Of a stretch of 7,484 bases of DNA, positions 1 to 7,339 are shown one piece after another (position 1 is the first letter of the stretch; every line of letters starts with the position of its first letter). A model generated the notes under the pieces. It ran no database searches, had not been told where the DNA came from, and saw only the letters and a program-made list of their open reading frames with translations. The stretch is from Scybalousia_A sp963588535 (lineage in GTDB: Bacteria > Bacteroidota > Bacteroidia > Bacteroidales > P3), in NCBI GenBank assembly GCA_963588535.1, contig CAVAII010000119.1, forward strand, positions 1-7,484. The letters are read 5' to 3'. The translations under genes were made by a program, and so were the position numbers.

Positions 1-30
1 ATCTCCTCTGTTTTTTATAAAGATATCTAA

Positions 31-1545
31 TTATCGTTTGATTAGTTGTTTGGTTGTTACTTTATCTTCGCTTGTGATATTTAGGTAATAAGTACCTGCG
101 GATAAATCTCCGATATTTATCTGACTAGTAGATTGAATAACAACAGATTTGACTAATCTACCATTATTATCATAGAACTCTACGAGGGTCTTGCCTTCGT
201 TGCCTTCGATAGTTAGGATATCGTTAGCAGGGTTAGGGTAGATTTTTATTCCGTTATCGTCAATATCCTCTATACCAGAAGGTTTAGGTTTGGAAGAAGT
301 AGTATCTGTCTTCACGCAATCTACTTCCTTGGTCTCGCTACCCCATTCAACGTTGTAAACTACTGTAGAGTCACAATTTAGATAGGTGCTATAGTTGAAA
401 ATATAGGTACCAGGTTGAGCAATAGTTTGATCATCTACTTCCAAAGTCTCACCTTGTTTCATATCCCAGCAAGTATTTTCCAATGCAACTGGGTTGATAT
501 GTAAGTTAATATTGATAACAGAGTCTCCGCCTGTAATATTCTCCAAAACAAATTGATAAGAACCGCTTTCGGTTAGGTAGTCATTAGTAACAGAGCAGAA
601 ATAATCTTGGTTTTCGCAGATTGTGGTGTCTATATTAATGGTATCAAAACGTCTCATATCCTTAGAAAGGTAAAGACCTGAGTGCAAAGCGTGGTCAGAT
701 ATATCACAGATCAAGATATCTATCTTGTAGTAAGCATCGGCAATAACAACAGTTGTAGCAGTTGGAAGTTTAACTGTCCATTGATTGAATCCGCAACTAC
801 TACTGCAACTTCCAGAAGGAACGATGTGGTATTCTGGGTAAGAAGAACCGCCGCTACTGCTATAACCGCCACCATGATTAACGGTATTAATCATCACAGG
901 GGTTTGAGTACCAGGTACAAGAGCAAGGTTCTGCATATAGTAAGCAGGAGAACCTTTTATGTAGTTACCAACAGAATCGAACGGACCTGAGAAATAGAAT
1001 CCGAAGAAGTCATTGAATGAAGAACCTACATAGTTAGGGTACTCATCTGAGGCAAAACAATAAGAGAATTGGAAGTTATCAATAGTTGGTTTGATCCAAA
1101 AAGACAAGTATCCGATATCGTTAAGAGCACATATCGTCTTACCTTCTTCCATACAATACTTAGTATAGGTCCATTGGAAAACATTAGCAGTTGCATCGGA
1201 GAATGAACTAAAATCGCTACTAGGAGAAGCAGACTGACCATAGCCACCACCACCTGCAATGTCGTAAGAAGAAGTGGTTATAACTAAACCTGTATCCATA
1301 GGGATATTACAACCTGTTGTGTTGCTATTCTTAAAGATTCCCAGTTGGTTACTATTAACGGTAGATTTTTCGTTAAACTTAGCGGGGTGATCATCATCTA
1401 CTACTAAGGTGATATTTGGTCCTATCAAATAAGAACTAACTAAGTTGGATACAACTTTGTTCTTTGCAGAGGCAACAGATACTTGCGAAAAACAATTGAT
1501 AACGCCAAATACCGTTAAAACCAACAAAATAACTACTCTTTTCAT
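31..1545 (-). CDS. Secreted choice-of-anchor L-like protein with T9SS type A sorting domain
   Basis: Predicted cell-surface or released protein of 504 residues; ligand unknown. Residues 1-20 form a signal peptide (MKRVV, hydrophobic core, probable cut before Gln21). Residues about 45-300 resemble the choice-of-anchor L domain: the hallmark DEYPNYVGSSFNDFFGF lies near 165-185, followed by SGP, LALVPGTQTPV and, near 285-294, a SGLYLS strand that closes the domain. Two related modules follow (about 300-350 and 355-400), each with a Cys, a G(S/T)Y strand and a DS(V/T)V strand, as in the 'DTTIC...GCDSVV' repeats common in Bacteroidota surface proteins. A Ser/Thr/Pro/Lys linker leads to the sorting domain at about 432-504 (IYPNPAND, NNGRLV, LSAGTYYLNI, KQLIKR at the end). 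The mature part has about 12 cysteines, so disulfides are likely. It has its own promoter at 1577-1608 and is separated from the decarboxylase operon by a terminator. Export and sorting are well supported; the adhesin-like role is inference. Confidence 0.88.
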   Translation of the reverse strand: MKRVVILLVLTVFGVINCFSQVSVASAKNKVVSNLVSSYLIGPNITLVVDDDHPAKFNEKSTVNSNQLGIFKNSNTTGCNIPMDTGLVITTSSYDIAGGGGYGQSASPSSDFSSFSDATANVFQWTYTKYCMEEGKTICALNDIGYLSFWIKPTIDNFQFSYCFASDEYPNYVGSSFNDFFGFYFSGPFDSVGNYIKGSPAYYMQNLALVPGTQTPVMINTVNHGGGYSSSGGSSYPEYHIVPSGSCSSSCGFNQWTVKLPTATTVVIADAYYKIDILICDISDHALHSGLYLSKDMRRFDTINIDTTICENQDYFCSVTNDYLTESGSYQFVLENITGGDSVININLHINPVALENTCWDMKQGETLEVDDQTIAQPGTYIFNYSTYLNCDSTVVYNVEWGSETKEVDCVKTDTTSSKPKPSGIEDIDDNGIKIYPNPANDILTIEGNEGKTLVEFYDNNGRLVKSVVIQSTSQINIGDLSAGTYYLNITSEDKVTTKQLIKR

Positions 1546-1576
1546 AATCTCTAAAGTTTTTATTGTTTATACGGTG

Positions 1577-1608
1577 CAAATTTACACAAATTTTTTATAC
1601 CCACCAAA
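1577..1608 (-). promoter_or_regulatory. Bacteroidota-type promoter for the T9SS surface-protein gene
   Basis: Read on the minus strand, TTTG (1608-1605) is followed after 20 bases by TAAATTTG (1584-1577). This matches the Bacteroidota primary sigma factor consensus (TTTG, 19-21 bases, TAnnTTTG). The ATG at 1545 lies about 31 bases downstream, leaving a short A/T-rich leader with only a weak purine run (TAGAG) before the start. The site lies downstream of the operon terminator, so this gene probably has its own transcript. Confidence 0.78.
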
Positions 1609-1649
1609 TATTTTTCAAAAAAAATGAAAATATTTTTGTTTTCTTAAAT

Positions 1650-1681
1650 AAAAAGGTCAGAAAAGTAAAGCCTTTCTGACC
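1650..1681 (-). terminator. Rho-independent terminator of the decarboxylase operon
   Basis: GGTCAGAAA (1655-1663) and TTTCTGACC (1673-1681) form a perfect 9-bp stem around a 9-base loop. On the minus strand the stem is followed at once by TTTTTATTT. It begins 27 bases after the mmdB stop codon. No T tract follows on the plus strand, so it should act only on minus-strand transcripts. It marks the end of the six-gene unit and shields the next promoter. Confidence 0.85.
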
Positions 1682-1708
1682 ATTTAGATATTAGATTATT
1701 ATTAGATT

Positions 1709-2881
1709 TTATTTCAAGAATGCAAGCAAAATACCTGCTGCAACGGCAGAACCGATTACTCCACTTACATTAGGACCCATGGCGTGCATTAGAAGGTAGT
1801 TGGTTTTGTCATATTCCAAACCTACCATATTACTTACACGGGCACTATCAGGCACTGCACTTACGCCGGCATTACCGATAAGAGGGTTGATTTTGTTACC
1901 TTCTTTTAGGAATAGGTTGATAAACTTAACGAACAATACTCCAATAGTTGTTGCCACAACGAATGAGAATGCTCCCAAGAAGAATATACCTATACTCTTA
2001 GAAGTAAGGAAGGTTGTTGCCTGAGTAGAACATCCAACGGTTAAGCCTATCAAGATAGTACAGATATTAATGATAGAGTTGGAGGCTTCGGTTGCCAAAC
2101 GTTTGGTAACGCCAGATTCTTTTAGAAGGTTACCAAAGAACAACATACCTAACAAAGGTATACCCGAAGGAACTATCAAACAAGTCAGTAATAGACCGAT
2201 TATAGGGAACATTATTTTCTCTGTCTTAGAGACTTGACGAGGAGGTTTCATACGTATTACTCTTTCCTTCTTAGTTGTTAGCAGTTTCATTATAGGAGGT
2301 TGAATAACTGGCACGAGTGCCATATACGAGTACGCCGATACGGCTATCGCTCCCATAAGTTCTGGTGCTAACTGAGAGGAAATGAATATTGCCGTAGGAC
2401 CATCTGCACCGCCTATTATACCTATAGCACCTGCTTCGTTAGGAGCAAAACCTAAGGCAAGAGCTGCAATATATGCTCCGAAGATACCGAATTGTGCAGC
2501 GGCACCTATCCACATTAGTTTAGGATTAGATAGAAGGGCTGAGAAATCTGTCATAGCTCCGATACCTAAGAATATCAATGGTGGATACCAACCATTCTGT
2601 ACTCCGTGATATAGATAATGTAGTACAGAACCATCTTCATAGATACCTATCTTAAGACCAGGAAAGAAAGGAATATTACCTATCAACATACCAAAGCCTA
2701 TTGGTACTAATAGTAGAGGTTCGTATTCTTTCTTAATACCTAAGAATATAAACGCACACCCTACAAGTATCATAACTATGTGACCAACGGTAAAATTGGC
2801 AAAGGATGTGTATTCCAAAAACTGTAAGAATTGGTTTTGGATAAAGTCCAAAAAACTTATTTGTGCATCAAGTAACATCAT
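1709..2881 (-). CDS. mmdB: Sodium ion-translocating decarboxylase, beta subunit
   Basis: Integral inner-membrane subunit of 390 residues in the OadB/MmdB/GcdB family. It decarboxylates carboxybiotin carried by the preceding gene product and couples this to Na+ export. Most of the chain is hydrophobic, with roughly ten candidate membrane or re-entrant segments between residues 30 and 388. The family signature GGADGPT is at 157-163; its Asp160 matches the essential Na+/proton-site Asp of Klebsiella OadB (Asp203). The second conserved region, GNAGVSAVPDSARVS (336-350), supplies Asn337, Ser341 and Arg348. Length is normal for the short family members, which lack the longer N-terminus of proteobacterial OadB. 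The start at 2881 is chosen because a GGAGG lies 8 bases upstream; a second ATG follows directly at 2878. It is the last gene of the operon, 4 bases after mmdC. The sequence alone would also fit oxaloacetate or glutaconyl-CoA decarboxylase; the neighbours decide for methylmalonyl-CoA. Confidence 0.93.
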   Translation of the reverse strand: MMLLDAQISFLDFIQNQFLQFLEYTSFANFTVGHIVMILVGCAFIFLGIKKEYEPLLLVPIGFGMLIGNIPFFPGLKIGIYEDGSVLHYLYHGVQNGWYPPLIFLGIGAMTDFSALLSNPKLMWIGAAAQFGIFGAYIAALALGFAPNEAGAIGIIGGADGPTAIFISSQLAPELMGAIAVSAYSYMALVPVIQPPIMKLLTTKKERVIRMKPPRQVSKTEKIMFPIIGLLLTCLIVPSGIPLLGMLFFGNLLKESGVTKRLATEASNSIINICTILIGLTVGCSTQATTFLTSKSIGIFFLGAFSFVVATTIGVLFVKFINLFLKEGNKINPLIGNAGVSAVPDSARVSNMVGLEYDKTNYLLMHAMGPNVSGVIGSAVAAGILLAFLK

Positions 2882-2885
2882 AATT

Positions 2886-3305
2886 TTAGCCTCCTATTGT
2901 TACAAGTACATCACCTTCCATTATCACATCGCCTTTTCTTACCTTAACGTCTTTAACTACGCCATTACTTTCTGCCTTAATCTCATTCTCCATCTTCATT
3001 GCCTCCAAAAGAACAAGTTTCTGCCCTTCCTTAACTGTATCGCCTACAGAGACAAATACATCTAATATGGTACCAGGCAAAGGAGTCTTAACAGAGGAAA
3101 CACTAGAGGAGCTGCTTACCGTAACTTTGGCAGCATTGGCAATAGGTTTGGCACTAACTTTTGGTTTTGGTGTCTGTTTTACTTGTGTGTCTATTTCTAC
3201 TTCGTAAGGGGTGCCGTTGAGTTCTAACTCCATTTTTTGTCCCTCTACGCTTTTGATATCAACAGAATATGTGCTACCATTTATCTTAAACTTATAATTT
3301 TTCAT
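2886..3305 (-). CDS. mmdC: Biotin carrier (gamma) subunit of methylmalonyl-CoA decarboxylase
   Basis: Small biotinylated protein (139 residues) that shuttles the carboxyl group from MmdA to MmdB at the inner face of the membrane. Residues 1-40 form a beta-rich N-terminal segment (YKFKINGSTYSV, LNGTPYEVEI). Residues 43-72 are a flexible linker, first Lys/Pro/Ala and then a Ser run (SSSSSVSSV). Residues 73-139 are a biotinyl domain beginning TPLPGTI with the attachment motif EAMKMEN. The biotin site is Lys104, 35 residues from the C-terminus, which is the standard spacing. It has no membrane segment. The start gives a compact N-terminus and is preceded by an A-rich leader without a clear Shine-Dalgarno. 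A 54-base gap, the longest in the operon, separates it from mmdD; I found no promoter or hairpin there. A biotin protein ligase must act in trans. Confidence 0.93.
   Translation of the reverse strand: MKNYKFKINGSTYSVDIKSVEGQKMELELNGTPYEVEIDTQVKQTPKPKVSAKPIANAAKVTVSSSSSVSSVKTPLPGTILDVFVSVGDTVKEGQKLVLLEAMKMENEIKAESNGVVKDVKVRKGDVIMEGDVLVTIGG
2890..2894 (-). promoter_or_regulatory. Strong Shine-Dalgarno for mmdB inside the mmdC stop region
   Basis: GGAGG lies 8 bases before the mmdB ATG and overlaps the last two glycine codons of mmdC (GGA GGC TAA). The other genes in this window have only A-rich leaders or weak purine runs, as usual in Bacteroidota. The motif fixes the mmdB start and suggests that ribosomes finishing mmdC could re-initiate there. 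Confidence 0.65.
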
Positions 3306-3359
3306 TTCTTTGTATTCTTTTTAAACCATTATACTTATGTTAATTGTGGGTCAAAGAGT

Positions 3360-4277
3360 TTAGCGTTTGAAAACATTCATTCCATAGATTTTGCTACTCC
3401 ATGGAGAATAACGTTTCTCTACCTTAACGATAGTAAGAACGGTGTTTTCCTCGTCATGTAACTCTTCGTTATACAAATGTATGGCAGCCGAGATAGCAGC
3501 CAAAGCATCGCCAGAAAGATTACCTCCTGCCTTGAACTCTTGTATAACCTCCTTGCGTTCTTGCTTATCAGGGATATCTTTCTTTACCTTTTTGGTCTGT
3601 GCAGAATGCAAAGCACGAGCAAATCCCATCAAGACGATAGATATAACTATTAAAGCAAAGAATACCGTAGTCATTGCTATAACGGATAAGCCTACTCCAA
3701 TAGAGTCATGCTTAGCAATCTCTTCTGACTTCTTTGGTATTCTATAATTAAGATAAGCGGCTTTATCGGACGATACTGTGTCTATATTGATATTAGCAAA
3801 ACCATTGGTACAATCGATATCGAAGACATTGTAACCATCTTCGCTTAGTCCTGCTATATATAGATGCTTAGATACTTTATCGTACGAAAAAGCAGAAGCA
3901 GACCCTACAAACTTATTAGATAAATATATATTCTTACCTTCAAGGTCGAGAATACGTACATAACACGAATCACGATTAGAAGCTAAGAACACTATATATT
4001 GTTCATATATGGCAACACTCATAGGATGATAGATAAATTGTACATCATGTCGTCCTGTTACGTTGTCAACTAAGATAGAGGACTTAATCTTAAATCCGTC
4101 TTTGGTACGCTTTAGAATGTTTATAGAGTTCTCGGGCTGATCTATTACAGCCATTATCTGTGATTTGGTATCTACTGCAAAGGATTGTGGTATAAGTGGG
4201 TCATCCTGTGCCATAGCATTTAGAGCCATTAACACAATACATATTGCAAAGAATACTATCTTCTTCAACTTATTCAT
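3360..4277 (-). CDS. mmdD: OadG/MmdD-like membrane anchor subunit with a large periplasmic domain
   Basis: Probable delta subunit (305 residues) that anchors the carboxyltransferase to the membrane pump. Residues 1-23 are a signal peptide (ending NAMA-Q). Residues 24-190 are predicted periplasmic and look like two to three beta-propeller blades: FAVDTKSQIMAVIDQPENSI (33-52), then HPMSVAIYEQYIVFLA (84-99) leading to VRILDLEGK, then FSYDKVSKHLYIAGL (130-144) leading to YNVFDID. One membrane segment spans about 193-220, followed by a positively charged stretch (HSAQTKKVKK), which places the C-terminus inside. The cytoplasmic tail has an AAISAAIHLY helix (260-269) and a YSPWSSK motif (290-296), resembling the tail of MmdD/OadG proteins that binds the carboxyltransferase. 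Classical OadG is only about 80-90 residues, so the periplasmic part is an addition; OadG-like proteins of about this length are, from memory, usual in Bacteroidales. It sits 11 bases after mmdA. The subunit assignment rests on tail, topology and position; the function of the extra domain is unknown. Confidence 0.82.
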   Translation of the reverse strand: MNKLKKIVFFAICIVLMALNAMAQDDPLIPQSFAVDTKSQIMAVIDQPENSINILKRTKDGFKIKSSILVDNVTGRHDVQFIYHPMSVAIYEQYIVFLASNRDSCYVRILDLEGKNIYLSNKFVGSASAFSYDKVSKHLYIAGLSEDGYNVFDIDCTNGFANINIDTVSSDKAAYLNYRIPKKSEEIAKHDSIGVGLSVIAMTTVFFALIVISIVLMGFARALHSAQTKKVKKDIPDKQERKEVIQEFKAGGNLSGDALAAISAAIHLYNEELHDEENTVLTIVKVEKRYSPWSSKIYGMNVFKR

Positions 4278-4288
4278 AAGGCGTATTT

Positions 4289-5848
4289 TTATAGTGGAAT
4301 ATTATCGTGTTTTTTCATAGGATTAGAATCCTTCTTGGTCATTATGGCCTGCAAAGCTCTAATAACACGGAAACGAGTATTTCTTGGCTCGATAACATCG
4401 TCTATATAACCATACGAAGCTGCGTTGTAAGGGTTAGCAAATTTATCGTTATACTCTTGTTCTTTGGTAGCAATAAATTTGGCTTTCTCTTCTTCGGACT
4501 CCATCTTCTTTAACTCGCTACCATATAAGATAGCAGTTGCACCACTTGCTCCCATAACGGCTATTTGTGCAGTAGGCCAAGCGTAGTTGATATCGCCACG
4601 AAGTTGTTTGCAAGACATAACGTCATGTGCTCCGCCGTAAGACTTACGAAGTGTAATGGTTACCTTAGGAACTGTTGCCTCGCCGTATGCGAATAAGAAT
4701 TTGGCACCATGAATAATGATACCGCCATACTCTTGTCCTGTACCTGGTAAGAAACCTGGTACATCTACCAAAGTAACTACTGGTATATTGAACGCATCGC
4801 AAAAACGTACAAATCTTGCACCTTTCCTAGAGGCGTTGATATCCAAAACACCTGCCATATAATTAGGTTGGTTGGCTACTATACCTACGCTCATACCATT
4901 GAAACGAGCAAAGCCTACAACCAAGTTAAGAGCAAATTTCTCATGTACTTCCAAGAACTCTCCGTTATCTACAATAGCGGTTATAACATCTTTAATATTA
5001 TAAGGTTGATTAGGGTTCTCTGGGATAATACTATTCAAAGAGTCCTCTAATCTATCTATTGGATCGTCGCAATCAATCGTAGGAGGATCTTCTAGGTTAT
5101 TAGATGGAAGATAAGAAATCAATCTTCTAATAGTTTGCAATCCCTCTTGTTCGTTCTCTGCAACGAAATGAGCAACTCCACTCTTTGAGGCATGAACTGT
5201 AGCACCGCCCAAATTAGCCTCTGTAACGTCTTCGCCAGTAACGGTCTTTACGACTTTTGGTCCTGTTACGAACATATAGGAGTTCTCTTTGCTCATCATA
5301 ATAAAGTCTGTTAGGGCAGGGGAATATACTGCTCCGCCAGCACAAGGACCGAAGATAGCACTAATCTGAGGAATAACTCCCGAGGCTAATATATTACGTT
5401 CGAATATCTCTGCATAACCTGCCAAAGAATTTACACCTTCTTGGATACGAGCACCACCAGAATCATTCAATCCTATAACAGGTGCACCCACCTTCATGGC
5501 TTGATCCATTACTTTGCAGATCTTTTTGGCAAAACTCTCGCTTAGTGATCCTCCAAAGACAGTAAAATCTTGTGAGAATACATATACTAATCTTCCTTCG
5601 ATAGTTCCGTAACCCGTAACTACACCATCGGTTAGGAATTTCTTGTCTTCCATTCCGAAGTTGGTGCAACGATGAGTTACAAACATATCAAATTCCTCAA
5701 AACTGCCTTCGTCTAATAATAACTCTATTCTTTCTCTTGCAGTTAGTTTACCTTTTGCGTGTTGAGAGTCTATTCGTTTTTCTCCACCGCCTAACTTTGC
5801 TTTTACCCTTAGGTCAAGCAATTGTTTAATCTTTTCTTCAAAAGCCAT
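4289..5848 (-). CDS. mmdA: Methylmalonyl-CoA decarboxylase carboxyltransferase (alpha) subunit
   Basis: Acyl-CoA carboxyltransferase (519 residues) of the AccD/PccB fold. It transfers the carboxyl group of (S)-methylmalonyl-CoA to biotin, releasing propionyl-CoA. The N-terminal crotonase-like half contains LNDSGGARIQEGV (127-139), GPCAGGAVYSPAL (167-179) and GPKVVKTVTGED (196-207). The C-terminal half contains NQPNYMAGVLDINASRK (326-342), DVPGFLPGTGQEYGG (362-376) and SYGGAHDVMSCK (403-414). Asp409 is at the place where, from memory, PccB-type enzymes that use C3 acyl-CoA carry Asp. Length matches the family (about 510-520). The frame is open to 5878, but that start would overlap mce by 16 bases; ATG 5848 leaves a 14-base gap and begins MAFEEKIKQL, as homologues do, so it is preferred. 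This enzyme class also serves propionyl-CoA carboxylase; the adjacent mmdD, mmdC and mmdB, and the lack of a biotin carboxylase gene here, favour the decarboxylase. Confidence 0.92.
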   Translation of the reverse strand: MAFEEKIKQLLDLRVKAKLGGGEKRIDSQHAKGKLTARERIELLLDEGSFEEFDMFVTHRCTNFGMEDKKFLTDGVVTGYGTIEGRLVYVFSQDFTVFGGSLSESFAKKICKVMDQAMKVGAPVIGLNDSGGARIQEGVNSLAGYAEIFERNILASGVIPQISAIFGPCAGGAVYSPALTDFIMMSKENSYMFVTGPKVVKTVTGEDVTEANLGGATVHASKSGVAHFVAENEQEGLQTIRRLISYLPSNNLEDPPTIDCDDPIDRLEDSLNSIIPENPNQPYNIKDVITAIVDNGEFLEVHEKFALNLVVGFARFNGMSVGIVANQPNYMAGVLDINASRKGARFVRFCDAFNIPVVTLVDVPGFLPGTGQEYGGIIIHGAKFLFAYGEATVPKVTITLRKSYGGAHDVMSCKQLRGDINYAWPTAQIAVMGASGATAILYGSELKKMESEEEKAKFIATKEQEYNDKFANPYNAASYGYIDDVIEPRNTRFRVIRALQAIMTKKDSNPMKKHDNIPL

Positions 5849-5862
5849 AGTAGTAAAAGGTT

Positions 5863-6267
5863 TTATTTTTTGCAACAAAGTTCGGTCAAAACGCCCAAAG
5901 TAGATTTAGGATGTAAGAATCCAATCATTAGTTCTTCGGCACCTTTTCTTGCTTGTTCGTCAATCAAACGTACGCCTTTTTGTTTGGCATCGTCAAGTGC
6001 GGTGTTAGTATCTTCAACAGCAAATGCAATATGATGAACACCTGCACCACGTTTGGCAATAAATTTTGCTATTGAACTATCTTCACTTGTTGCCTCAAGG
6101 AGTTCTATTTTTACTTCTCCTATTTTCAAGAAAGCAGTTCTTACTTTTTGGTCTGCTACTTCTTCGATGTTGTAGCATTTTAACCCCATTACGTTTTCCC
6201 AATACTTGATAGCCTCATCTAAGTTTTCTACGGCTATTCCGATGTGTTCAATGTGTGTAGGTTTCAT
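5863..6267 (-). CDS. mce: Methylmalonyl-CoA epimerase
   Basis: Cytoplasmic metal-dependent epimerase (134 residues) of the vicinal oxygen chelate (glyoxalase) superfamily. It converts (R)-methylmalonyl-CoA from the mutase into the (S) form used by MmdA. Two beta-alpha-beta-beta-beta modules are visible. The first opens HIEHIGIAVENLDEAIKYW with metal ligand His8 and ends in VKIELLEAT with Glu55 at the second ligand position. The second opens GVHHIAFAVED with His79 and ends GVLTELCC with Glu129 as the last ligand/acid-base position. The full length and GFLHPKSTLGVL (116-127) fit methylmalonyl-CoA epimerases rather than glyoxalase I. It starts 32 bases after the DUF4837 gene and ends 14 bases before mmdA. 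No promoter motif lies in the upstream gap, so it should be read from the operon promoter. The ligand assignments are by alignment from memory. Confidence 0.94.
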   Translation of the reverse strand: MKPTHIEHIGIAVENLDEAIKYWENVMGLKCYNIEEVADQKVRTAFLKIGEVKIELLEATSEDSSIAKFIAKRGAGVHHIAFAVEDTNTALDDAKQKGVRLIDEQARKGAEELMIGFLHPKSTLGVLTELCCKK

Positions 6268-6299
6268 CTCTTTGTGTTTTTAGTTAGTTAATATGTTAT

Positions 6300-7316
6300 T
6301 TATTTTACTTCTCTATTAAGACTATAGACTATGCTTTCTAATTGCATCAACAAATCTCTTTTGGATTTTTTAGGACAATATAGAAAACAGTCAATCATTA
6401 CAAAATCCTTTGTCTTAGGGTTCTGAAATACGTAATTGATAAACGGACCTCCCATAAAATCACCAAATAATCTCCACAAACCACGATTCTCTATTAGGAC
6501 AATATCATTGATTTTCACTGTGTCCTGATATACCGAGAACCTTTCTTCTGTACCCATGTAAGAGCCTTTCGATGGTCCTGGAATATTCTGTTTAGCAATT
6601 TCGTTTCTGATATCAATAATCTTTGCTTGATTAAACAAATCCTTACTTGTGAAAGGACGTTTGTAAATCATTATATCATAACTCTCGTCCTTGGTTTCTT
6701 TGCGTAACCAGAAGAAGTCTTTTTGTTGTTTGGCTAAGTAGAAATCCGAAGATATAGTTAGTTTGATACCAAATGTCTTCTCTATTTTTTCGGTTAGTTT
6801 GATATCTTCGCTACGCTTAAAGGCATTGAAAATCCTGTCGTGTTCGTTACGATAGAATTGTTTTCTAATAGTAGGGGCATAACGAGTAAGAATACTATAA
6901 AGAGAGTCCTTGTTATCTACCATTAGTTTGTAGACGGCTTGTGGATAAACTCTCTCGTTAATCTGTCCATACATTTTGTTAGGGTTACCTTTCTTATAAT
7001 CTATAATAAGTATGTTACGGTGCTTTTGTAACATATCAGAATGGATAAATCCTGCGGTCTTAAGGTGGACAACATCGAACAAAGGCTCTGCTTGATTCAA
7101 TCCCTGCTGAGGTACTTGGAACTCCTTTTGAACAATCTTTGCTACATTAGTCTTGTATAATTCATCGTCCGCTACTACTATCATCTCCAACGTCTTACCA
7201 CCCGAAGAAGGCAATCCTTTGGTTAGTTTATCTTCTCTTGTAGGCTCTTTCTTGCAAGAAACGAACAAAACGCATATAATAGATATAAAAATAATGTACC
7301 TCTTACTACTTTTCAT
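6300..7316 (-). CDS. DUF4837 family lipoprotein
   Basis: Predicted lipoprotein of 338 residues; its function is not known. Residues 1-20 are a lipoprotein signal peptide (MKSSKRYIIF, hydrophobic core, LFVSC), with Cys21 as the lipidation site followed by KKEPTRED. The mature protein begins with a short Ser/Gly linker and then LEMIVVADDELYK (43-55), matching my memory of the DUF4837 start. The C-terminal block RGLWRLFGDFMGGPF (278-292) and the IDCFLYCPKKSKRDLL segment (308-323) are also typical. The middle is rich in charged residues with no catalytic motif I recognise. The frame is open to an ATG at 7382, but that would read through the promoter at 7340-7371 and push the signal peptide inward; ATG 7316 puts the signal peptide at the N-terminus. 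It is the first gene of the operon, with no terminator or new promoter before mce. The family call is solid; any link to the decarboxylase is inferred only from co-transcription. Confidence 0.85.
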   Translation of the reverse strand: MKSSKRYIIFISIICVLFVSCKKEPTREDKLTKGLPSSGGKTLEMIVVADDELYKTNVAKIVQKEFQVPQQGLNQAEPLFDVVHLKTAGFIHSDMLQKHRNILIIDYKKGNPNKMYGQINERVYPQAVYKLMVDNKDSLYSILTRYAPTIRKQFYRNEHDRIFNAFKRSEDIKLTEKIEKTFGIKLTISSDFYLAKQQKDFFWLRKETKDESYDIMIYKRPFTSKDLFNQAKIIDIRNEIAKQNIPGPSKGSYMGTEERFSVYQDTVKINDIVLIENRGLWRLFGDFMGGPFINYVFQNPKTKDFVMIDCFLYCPKKSKRDLLMQLESIVYSLNREVK

Positions 7317-7339
7317 CGCTTGTTTTGGTTTATAGGTGG

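Noticed and set aside
1..30. AGATATCT palindrome at 21-28 as a terminator for the T9SS gene
   Set aside because: The inverted repeat is a loop-less 8-base palindrome with no GC stem; the true 3' end may lie outside the window.
682..990. Plus-strand open frame of 102 codons, and other plus-strand frames of 60-101 codons elsewhere in the window
   Set aside because: They lie wholly or mostly antisense to well-supported minus-strand genes, have low-complexity translations that match no family I know, and have no promoter or ribosome site I could see.
3306..3359. Possible internal promoter or attenuator in the longest operon gap (mmdD-mmdC)
   Set aside because: No TAnnTTTG element on the minus strand and no stable hairpin; only A/T-rich DNA.
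1709..5848. Oxaloacetate decarboxylase (OadA-OadG-OadB)
   Set aside because: The carboxyltransferase is an AccD/PccB-type acyl-CoA enzyme, not the TIM-barrel OadA type, biotin is on a separate small protein, and an epimerase is adjacent.
5849..5878. Upstream ATG (5878) adding 10 residues to MmdA
   Set aside because: It overlaps the end of mce; ATG 5848 gives the usual MAFEEK-type N-terminus and a normal 14-base gap.
6268..6299. Possible separate promoter before mce
   Set aside because: No TAnnTTTG motif in or near the 32-base gap, and no terminator after the DUF4837 gene.
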